Positions 56,604 to 64,000 of a stretch of 64,000 bases of DNA are shown piece by piece (within the stretch, counting starts at the first letter, position 1; the number at the start of each line of letters is the position of its first letter). The stretch is taken from positions 70,299,865 to 70,363,864 of the forward strand of contig CM036753.1 of the NCBI GenBank assembly GCA_020796225.1, given 5' to 3'. The stretch comes from Arion vulgaris (Eukaryota; Mollusca; Gastropoda; Stylommatophora; Arionidae). The notes under the pieces were generated by a model. It saw nothing but the letters and a program-made list of their open reading frames with translations. It did not search any database and was not told the origin of the DNA. A program made the translations under genes and the position numbers.

Positions 56604-56964
56604 CTATAGTTGAAAGAAATATGAAAATAGCACATTTTGTAATAAATCAAGAAAATGTAAATTGTAAACAGGAAAATATCATTTTTGTTAAAAGCAAGGC
56701 AGCTGAAATAAATCAAACACAAATATTTCTAATAATAACGATGAGGCAATCACGATATATGCATTTTAGTAAAATGGGAATTGAACAAAGTCACCGATAC
56801 AGATAAGCTGCTCCAGTACATCTAGTGTTATTTATTTACGTTAATTCTTCATAGTTTGTTGTCAATCTCTAAATCCATACCATGTATTTGTGATACTTTG
56901 GTAAATCACTAAAGGGTTAATATCGATATAAGGGAAGACTGCAGTAAAACTATGTAGCAATGGC

Positions 56965-57067
56965 GAAACACGTACAAACGAAGTACTCTGTTTTTATAAA
57001 GTACAAAAACAATATACATCGACGTTTCGACCAAAAGGCCTTTATCAAGCAAAGGATACAAAAGAAG
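56965..57067 (+). mobile_element. Penelope-like terminal repeat
   Basis: GAAGTACTCTGTTTTTATAA, CGACGTTTCGACC and AGGCCTTTATCAAGCAAAGG. An inverted partner lies at 57690-57775. Confidence 0.65.
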
Positions 57068-57532
57068 CGAAGACATTTTAGACTTTCGTTACATGCCGAC
57101 AAGTTAGCTAAAGAAGGCGGGAGACTACCTCAGACTAATCTCGAGATCAGTTATGAAGAAGCCAGAACAACCATCGGCTGGCACTATAGAGACGAATGGA
57201 CAAAAGACCATCCTCAGGCTAACAACAGCGACGGATACTATGGTCTGTCTCGTAGTGAACAAGTTGCCATACTTCGCCTCCGTACCGGCCACAACAAACT
57301 CCGCGCCAACATGTTTCACAAATTTAAAATTGACACAACTAGTCTGTGCCCCTGCAAAAAGGCGGACATGACGGCAGAACACGTTCTCCAAGATTGTCAA
57401 TTGATAGCAGGTATAAGAAAAGAAACCTGGCCCCAAAACACAGATTCACGAGAAGCAGTAAGGAGGAACGGAGTCCCTTAAAAACACAGTAAAATTCAAG
57501 AAAAAAGTTGGTTCATAAGTCTAGGCCGGGAT

Positions 57533-57535
<3 letters not shown>
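57068..57535 (+). mobile_element. LINE RNase H end, open frame kept
   Basis: The frame reads HADKLAKEGGRLPQTNLEIS, YEEARTTIGWHYRDEWTKDH, YYGLSRSEQVAILRLRTGHN and CPCKKADMTAEHVLQDCQLI before a stop at 57479. ADKLAKEG is the last catalytic block of RNase H, followed by the zinc knuckle. The 3' end AAGTCTAGGCCGGGATCGCG resembles the SINE-G tail. It is the youngest-looking LINE piece in the window. Confidence 0.85.

Positions 57536-57573
<38 letters not shown>
57532..57573. repeat. (CG)n(AG)n microsatellite
   Basis: CGCGCGCGCG followed by about 14 AG repeats, at the LINE 3' end. Confidence 0.9.
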
Positions 57574-57576
<3 letters not shown>

Positions 57577-57668
57577 TCGTTACGGCAGACGTAACATATA
57601 CAATCAGACAAGAGGGGGTAGAAATTTATTGTCTTACTGTATATGTTATGTCTGCCGTAAAGGAAGTC
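57573..57668. repeat. Inverted repeat, about 40-bp arms
   Basis: GACTTTCGTTACGGCAGACG...ATCAGACAA is repeated inverted as TTGTCTTACTG...CTGCCGTAAAGGAAGTC around a spacer of about 20 bases. Confidence 0.8.
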
Positions 57669-57689
57669 TACATTTCTTCTTTTCTGTTG

Positions 57690-57775
57690 CATCCTTTACT
57701 TGATAAAAACCCTTTGGTCGAAACGTCACTGTATATTCCTTCTGTAATTTGTAAAACTACAGTACTTTGTTTTTA
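57690..57775 (-). mobile_element. Penelope-like terminal repeat, inverted
   Basis: TACTTGATAAAAACCCTTTG, GTCGAAACGTCACTGTATA and TAAAACTACAGTACTTTGTT, reverse of 56965-57060. Confidence 0.7.
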
Positions 57776-57785
57776 AAGGTTTAAT

Positions 57786-57998
57786 ATGCCCGTCTGCCCA
57801 GCGTGTTCGTAGCGCGTTGGACTGCGGGTGACTAGTCATCTGTGTGTGCGGGTTCAATTCCGCGGATTGGCAGAAAAGCCACAGGTTCCCCAGATTTACG
57901 GTGTTCGTGGCACCGAACCGAAGGGTTACGATTTCTATGGCACCGAGCCGAAGAGATAAAAGCTCAAGTGCTTCTGGATCGGGAAAAAAAGGTTTAAT
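57786..57998 (+). repeat. SINE-D copy with A tail
   Basis: GCCCAGCGTGTTCGTAGCGC, GCGGGTTCAATTCCGCGG, CCGAACCGAAGGGTTACGAT and AAGTGCTTCTGGATCGGG. Confidence 0.92.
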
Positions 57999-58335
57999 AT
58001 ATAACTAGTGATGTATAATAAGATAGTAGTGTATAATGAAATGAGATCTTGACATCTGCAGAAATTCATTTGTTCCCAGTTTGGGGACCTCTACTTTTAG
58101 AAACATTTGTGAGAGATGTGTTAATAATGAAATACTACGGAAGAATAGCGTTAAAGGGCGATAACTTGTGATCTGAATAACGACGTAGCGTGCTGACAGT
58201 TGGTAACAAACAATTACAAATGAAGTAAAAATTGAGGAATTGTGGCATATTCCTAACTTCTGAAGTTGTTGTCTTGTAGTGCATGGTATCCTTTCAGGTG
58301 TACCCAATTTAAACAACGAATTTAATTTTTCTTTT

Positions 58336-58468
58336 TCACTTCTTCTTCATCTTCATTGCGTTCGTTCTTTACGACCAATTTTAATCACTCTTTGTGATAT
58401 GTTTGATCTTTGCCAAGAACGTGTAGACGTTGCAAATTGGTTTGGCAGGTCCCTAAACGCATAGACAT
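58336..58468 (-). repeat. SINE-B 3' half
   Basis: TTCATTGCGTTCGTTCTTTA, ATCACTCTTTGTGATATGTT and CCAAGAACGTGTAGACGTTG. Confidence 0.85.
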
Positions 58469-58484
58469 TTTTCACTGGAAAATT

Positions 58485-58985
58485 GCATGATGTTATGCCG
58501 TTGTAACAATAACTCAGATTGACCAAACCTCAATTAGGTACCAGGAAAAGCAATGGGAAGTGAAGACGCCCGGCATGGGAAGTGAAGACGCCCAGCATGA
58601 TGTTATGCCGTTGTAACAATAACTCAGATTGACCAAACCTAAATTAGGTACCAGGAAAAGCAATGGGAAGGGAAGACGCCCGGCATGATGTTATGCCGTT
58701 GTAACAATAACTCAGATTGACCAAACCTCAATTAGATACCAGGAAAAGCAATAGGAAGTGAAGACGCCCGGCATGGGAAGTGAAGACGCCCAGCATGATG
58801 TTATGCCGTTGTAACAATAACTCAGATTGACCAAACCTCAATTAGATACCAGGAAAAGCAATGGGAAGTGAAGACGTCCGGCATGATGTTGACTACATCA
58901 CCCATCGTGTGCTGATGGCCAATGAAAAATGCAGATCTAAACACCGTATTACCATATATACCACGTGGTATAAAAAGGGTCCCCC
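58485..58985 (+). repeat. SINE-C with internal tandem expansion
   Basis: Four units of 90-115 bp (GCATGATGTTATGCCGTTGT, AACAATAACTCAGATTGACC, AAACCTCAATTAGGTACCAG, AGCAATGGGAAGTGAAGACG) precede the normal SINE-C 3' end (CATCACCCATCGTGTGCTGA, TACCACGTGGTATAAAAAGG). Confidence 0.88.
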
Positions 58986-58989
58986 TTAC

Positions 58990-59550
58990 TTTACTTACAA
59001 TAATTATAACCTACGAAGCCACAAGGTGTCAATAATTTATATTATTGTCTTATATTTAAGTTATATTGAAATCTTTATTTTATATTGTTTAGAACTTTAT
59101 TTATATATATATATATATATATATCAATATTTATCTGTTCTAAATTTTGCTGTTTTTCAACAGCGTTTAACCTACCATGTCCGTTAAATAGTGACTACAA
59201 ATTATTATTCTTATTATTGTTCTGTTTTTATGTTTACTTCAGGCAGACGAACAATACAAGTTGATTTTAATTTCAGCAATTCCTACATTTGAACAGAGTG
59301 TAATGATGATTAATCTTTGTCATCAAATTAATTTTGTTTTGCATTCTTTATAATGAGCTCTAGTCGGTTAGTACACAGTCATATAGCCAGCCCTCCAGCA
59401 GATCGAATAGGGAAATATGCTTACAGAAGAAGCGGTAGAGGAGAGTCGAGACGTGTGCGTAACAAGTGGATTAGATAGAGATGATTTAAAATAAAGACAT
59501 ACTTGTTATCAAGTACCTAAATATTGGCAACTGGAACTGAAAAAGTGAAA
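58990..59550. other. Nothing recognised
   Basis: A (TA)n run lies at about 59100-59123. Confidence 0.4.
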
Positions 59551-59555
59551 ACGTG

Positions 59556-59890
59556 CACCAATTCTATCGAAGCTGGTTTGCGATTTTGACATATTCATGA
59601 TTCAGGAACCAATTGTGGCAACAGAATATAACCGTCTACGCTGAAAATATTCTTCCACTCTATGTCAGCTTGGCGGAGAATAAATATAGGATATCTATGC
59701 GTAGCATCGTATTCTACAGAAGCTGGTTAGAGATTTTGGCATATTCGATTCAGTGATTGTCATATTCATGATTGAGAAACCAATTGTGACAGCAGAATAT
59801 AACCGTCCAGGCTGAAAATGTTATTCCCCTTCTTATCAGCCTGACGTAGAATAAGTACAGGCTATCTATGCGTAACATTGTATTCTACTC
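59556..59890. repeat. Direct duplication, two diverged copies of about 165 bp
   Basis: GAAGCTGGTTTGCGATTTTG, CAGAATATAACCGTCTACGC and ATATCTATGCGTAGCATCGT recur in the same order at 59711-59890. Confidence 0.85.
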
Positions 59891-59894
59891 AATT

Positions 59895-60475
59895 GCCTTG
59901 ATACACATGATTCGATATCAGAGGGCGTGAATTTCAAAGGGATTCATATAACAATTCGAGATATGTCGAATCTATAATGTTATGTTATATTATGTTATGC
60001 GATCGACGACATGACACGTTGGACATTCCCATTCGTGCTTTGTCCTCTGCTGCAACTGCCATACCAAAGTCCATTTGCTCACCGTACACATCAGAAGCTG
60101 ATTAGTATATCTTCTCTCTCTACCATCAAGACAACACTGTCTGGCATTTCCAAACTTAATACCTATTTCTCGAACTCGTTTCAGTGTATGAGACTCGCCC
60201 GTGTCACATAAATGAGAGCGTACCGCATTGATGATATCTATAATGTAGGGCAATATGGACTAATTCTGTATCGCAGGTAATCAACCACTTACAAAATATT
60301 TGAGGAACTCTTCAGATGTTCCTAACTCAAAGTTTCTCATAGTATGTGATTTCAATGTTCAATCAAAAAAAGGGGGGCAACTCTTTGTTTCTGGGTCTGT
60401 TGCTCAGATCTGTCTAATTTGAATGACGGCTGCAATGATACCAGATAAGGCAAATCATTCATTACTTTCGATCGC
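59895..60475. other. Nothing recognised
   Basis: An 87-codon minus-strand open frame (59990-60253) contains two CxxC-like pairs but no recognisable finger spacing and no splice support. Confidence 0.35.
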
Positions 60476-60479
60476 TTAA

Positions 60480-61920
60480 AATAGTAGTGATTATATACTC
60501 AATGCTTCTGCGTGTATACACGGCACTGTCTTTTGTAGCTCACACAGAAGTTCATGCAATTTTATATCTGTCAATTGTTGTTTCACTAGGTCAGTGAGTT
60601 TGTCTCAGTATAATATATTCGGGGTAGTCATGAAGTGTGTGTTTTTGCAGTCTGGAGTGCCTATCCACATAAACACATGGCTGAAATACCAATATTAAAT
60701 ATTGTTGACATGTGACTGCGAATTCTATTGTGTCCTGAGTCGCGGAATGACAACTTGTTCTAATCTGCTCATATTTTGGTAGTCTTTCTCTTATAGTATT
60801 GGATGCCTTCTAATTGATTTAATCATCGTCATTTGTGAACGTAACTGGCACATCCGGTTGTTTTCCTGCAGCACCTTCCTTGGTTAGTCGGTCTGTTGAT
60901 TCCTTTTCTAGTATTCCAAATATTTATTTCCCCCCAGTATGTAAATATATATATATATATTTATATGGCTTAGTCTACCACCATTAAGAAGTTTGATTTG
61001 GAACAGAAAGTAGGGGATGTCAACTATTCGTAGAATTGATAATTGTTTATGAAGTCGCCTTGTCCGGGGATAAAACTGCTTCTTTTCAATCGTCCCCTGC
61101 AAGATTTGTTATTCTGCCGTTATACGGATGGCTCGACTTACACATAAATTTATCTGCATGTGTCAGTACTTTGGGTGTCACTGTGTTCTCTTAGCTCTTG
61201 TATTCCGCCTACTCTCTTCCAGTTTATTCAATCTCTATTTTTTTTTTAAATTGTTGATACTGCCTGTAGTAGCACTTTTTAGGGCGCTGTAGGACAGGTG
61301 GGACGTGATTCTGAGGAAGTTAATGGCCGCATGGTTAATGCAGTCGCACCCGAAGATGTTCAGGTTAGGATTTTTCATTTATGCCCGCAACAGAAAAAAA
61401 TCCTTTGCCTTACCGTTAATAGAGAAATAATTTTCTATTAAAGTGATTAATTTCTGTGCACCTGTGAGGACTCGTTTTACACCTTATCCAGCTCACCTGA
61501 TGTGGTATTTGAAGCTGGACAACCAGATGTTGATTCATATTTCAGGTGTGGTTGTATGCCCTATTGTTAAACATTTCTAAGTATATTCCGGCTGTCTCTC
61601 CATGTGGTCCCGCCTAGTTTTCTCAGGATGGCTAACTTCCTCCTTTTCTTTGCTGCTTCTCTGTTGATGTGATGCGTTCATGTCAGAATATCATCAAATA
61701 TAACTCCGAAATAGATATGTTGTTTGTCTAATTTTAGAAGTCTCCATTTAGCTTGTTGACGCAAGCTTTTTGTTTAGGATAGAGTGATATAGTAAATTGT
61801 GTAGCGATGCATTTAGTGTTGATAGTAACACACCATCTGTTAGCTAATCAGGTTAAGACATCTATAGCTGTTTGCTTCGGCGTGGTAGCAACTGTTTCAT
61901 GTTGATGAGGTAACACAAGT
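60480..61920 (-). mobile_element. LINE-H, RT end plus RNase H-proximal region, decayed
   Basis: On the minus strand from 61900, broken frames show YFGVIFDDILT..HHIN, then KRRKLAILRKLGGTTW, the region just after the RT catalytic core in Jockey/CR1-like elements. At 60500-60910 a stretch shared with 45425-46090 follows. The order is right for one 5'-truncated element. Confidence 0.65.
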
Positions 61921-62035
61921 GATGAAGATTTTGTTCATGTTGACGAGGTAACACAAGTGATGATGGCTTTGTGGTTTATACGGATGAGTTTTTACCTCTT
62001 GGTGAGATGTCAGGCTACAGTTTCTTAACTATCGC

Positions 62036-62372
62036 ATATGTTATGGTCGCTGCAGAACGTAATACAGCATATGTTATGGTCGCTGCAGAACGTAATACAG
62101 CATATATTATGATCGCTGCAGAACGTAATACAGCGTGTTATGGTCGCTGCAGAACGTAATACATAATATGTTGTGGTCGCTGCAGAACGTAATACATAAT
62201 ATATTATGGTCGCTGCAGAATGTAATACAGCATATGTTATCAGCATATGTTATGGTCGCTGCAGAACGTAATACAGCATATGTTATGGTCGCTGCAGAAC
62301 GTAATACAGCATATGTTATGATCGCTGCAGAACGTAATACAGCATATGTTATGGTCGCTGCAGAACGTAATA
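62036..62372. repeat. 33-bp minisatellite, about 10 copies
   Basis: The unit is CATATGTTATGGTCGCTGCA, GAACGTAATACAG, with some shortened copies. Open frames crossing it on both strands are shadows. Confidence 0.95.
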
Positions 62373-62559
62373 GAACATATAAGATAACTACTTCTAGTAT
62401 GTGGTTAACGAGTGAAACCGTTACTGTTGCCCGTTAATTGATCTCTTGGACTCCTTTTACTGGTTATTTTAGCGTTAATGGATACATCATTAGGTCCAGA
62501 ACAGCACATCGGGGTTTGAATGGATACCGTCTATCGTGGTTTTCAACGTTCAAATACTT

Positions 62560-62925
62560 AAGTGAACCTACTGTCCTGGACATGAGGGTGTTCGCATCAA
62601 TGTGACAGCTGACATACTTGCATAAATCGCCGAAGAGGATGAGTGGGGAGGATGTCAATCGTCTTCTCAGCGACCTACTGTTGGATAAAGATACTAAAAT
62701 TGATATAAAATCTATCCAGCTATTTAAAGAGTTTATTATTACACTATGCGCTAGCAGAACTGGATGTCTGGTTGATAGAATAAAGAATATGTTTAATGAG
62801 AATGCCACGGGAGCATCAGTAAGAATATCAGTAGACATCTGCCGGGGGAGGCTGAACAGTTTGTCCGGAGATATACGACGTGAATTCTGTAACCAGTATC
62901 TTATGATCTACCTAAATAAATAAAA
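62560..62925 (+). mobile_element. LINE-K RNase H remnant
   Basis: It reads GEDVNRLLSDLLLDKDTKID, then IKSIQLFKEF and SRTGCLVDRIKNMFNENATG, the best-kept LINE-K piece. It ends 12 bases from the gene 2 stop codon. Confidence 0.75.
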
Positions 62926-62937
62926 TCTTTGTTACAA

Positions 62938-63713
62938 TTACAAAGCAACAGCAGTATTAAAGTTCTGATTTAGTGTATTTTTCTTCATTAGGGTGGAGTA
63001 CTCCGTGTAAGATTGAAGAGTTATCGGTCGTTGTGCTGTTGCAATATCACGACAGCAACAACATTTGCAACAAATGAATTTGTGAAAGATGATTTTGAAC
63101 TTGCTGCGAAAGTTTTCACTGAACACACAGTACAGAACCGGGTTAGCAGCCGAGTTGATGTATGCCAAGGTTGTTGTGAAGACGAGGAACACCCAAGTCT
63201 CGTCAAATCCAGCGTTAGAGAATGTGTTGTAGAAGAGAAGTATTTGGTGTGGAGAGTAGCTGAGGAAGTAGATGGCGACACTGGCCATCAACATCTTGAC
63301 CACACCCTTTCTAGCACGAATCGCTTCGTTTAATGCACGTGGTCCTCGGCCATTTGGTCGAGATGCAGAACTTATACCGCCACTGTTTCTGTGTAGTTTT
63401 TCTACGCCAACAAATAAACGTCGACCTATTACAGTGTAGCACACTACTTGAATGACCAGGGACCGATGTAAAGATGACACATTCCGTGTATTTGAAGATT
63501 CGGTTGTAAACTTCATGATGACTTCTGTTGGCGTGGAACTGAGTAATACAAAAATCCCGTGGGGGCGTCTCCGACAACTGCAGCACACGATTAAAGACTG
63601 TTGTGGGCGTGGCACATAGTCCTGATAATAACCAAATACAGATCATAACCACGAAGATCCTTCTTTTTGTGCAGAGTATATGCGCTTTAATAGGAAACAC
63701 AATGGCAATGTAC
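62938..63713 (-). CDS. Gene 2, 3' exon: rhodopsin-like peptide GPCR, one-base frameshift in TM5
   Basis: The minus strand starts after TTTGTTTCCTACAG with one base, then YIAIVFPIKAHILCTKRRIF. The intron thus splits the Arg codon of the DRY motif, a known position in class A receptors. It then shows TM4 (FVVMICIWLLSGL), a second extracellular loop with DFC and NRS, TM5, a third inner loop ending AIRARKGVVKML, TM6 (FLSYSPHQILLFYN, no Trp in the CWxP position), TM7 with NSAANPVLY and a Cys-rich tail (CCKCCCC) for likely palmitoylation. Around 63460 one C is missing in GTCCCTGG: the frame passes from ECVIFTSVP to LVIQVVCYTVIGRRLF only if one base is added. The receptor probably binds a neuropeptide and signals through G proteins at the plasma membrane. 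I cannot fix the subfamily (trissin, orexin or TRH-like are guesses). Earlier exons lie beyond the window. Confidence 0.9.
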
Positions 63714-63917
63714 CTGTAGGAAACAAATAATAAAAATAATTAGATTGATAAAATCTTCTAACCAAAAAGTAGATTTATATAATGTATAGCCTCGGTGTTT
63801 ATTTATGTGTCAACTATATAGTAACAAGACCGCAACTGCAAATGTTAAGCAGAAATTCTGCCCGAAAAGCTATTCACCATCTCTTGAAATAATCTTTAAC
63901 ACAAGGATTTTCAAACG

Positions 63918-64000
63918 CAGGGGCGGCTCGTGATCATTTTTGTTGGTGGGGCCACACAGATATTTTCGGAAAAATCATGCTTTTGGTTAGGATATATTTT
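63918..64000. mobile_element. hAT MITE, left end, cut by the window edge
   Basis: CAGGGGCGGCTCGTGATC and GGTGGGGCCACAC match the left end of the 25046-25212 element. It lies in the intron of gene 2. Confidence 0.7.

Noticed and set aside
59990..60253. Zinc-finger protein on the minus strand
   Set aside because: Cysteine spacing does not fit a finger and there are no splice sites or neighbours in support.
62025..62437. Open frames of 60-100 codons
   Set aside because: They are shadows of the 33-bp minisatellite.

Overview
This is animal nuclear DNA. It is A+T rich, has genes split into many exons by kilobase introns, and is packed with retrotransposon remnants, short interspersed elements (SINEs) and tandem arrays. 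I see no bacterial gene and no virus. The species cannot be named from sequence alone. A SPIN-like hAT miniature transposon with a perfect 8-bp target duplication, the LINE types and the tRNA-derived SINEs fit an invertebrate, with a gastropod mollusc as my best guess (inference, low certainty).

Gene 1 (plus strand, about 6.3-42.7 kb) is one long multi-exon gene for a coiled-coil protein that I cannot name. I placed 15 internal exons by reading frame, splice sites and codon phase. Phases agree across successive joins, including a 20-base microexon. The order is a short N-terminal segment, about 500 residues of nearly continuous coiled coil (7.1-24.3 kb), a linker, a 155-residue Ser/Thr/Lys-rich disordered exon (34.3 kb) and one or two candidate 3' exons near 42.3-42.6 kb with a polyadenylation signal. 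One exon has a single extra A that breaks the frame. No intermediate exon was found between 34.7 and 42.2 kb, so the C terminus is uncertain.

The introns of gene 1 hold most of the repeats: a 5.8-kb satellite of 31-bp units, a 57-bp array whose units each fold into a hairpin, a 41-bp array and a 39-bp array. The 39-bp array runs directly into an exon and supplies its splice acceptor.

From 43 to 62.9 kb the window is mostly repeats: LINE 3' ends (several families, many nested), SINE families (named A-G here) and Penelope-like terminal repeats. There are also several minisatellites, one of which is a 20-copy expansion of the RNase H active-site segment of a LINE. Weak minus-strand coding signals lie at 55.0-56.6 kb. 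The last 0.8 kb holds the 3' exon of gene 2 (minus strand), a rhodopsin-like peptide GPCR that starts at the Tyr of the DRY motif and carries one missing base in TM5.

Single-base homopolymer slips in both real genes, and a sharply bounded indel-rich block inside the first satellite, suggest residual consensus error of a long-read assembly as an alternative to real gene decay. SINE and LINE families are named by letter for this window only; no database was searched.
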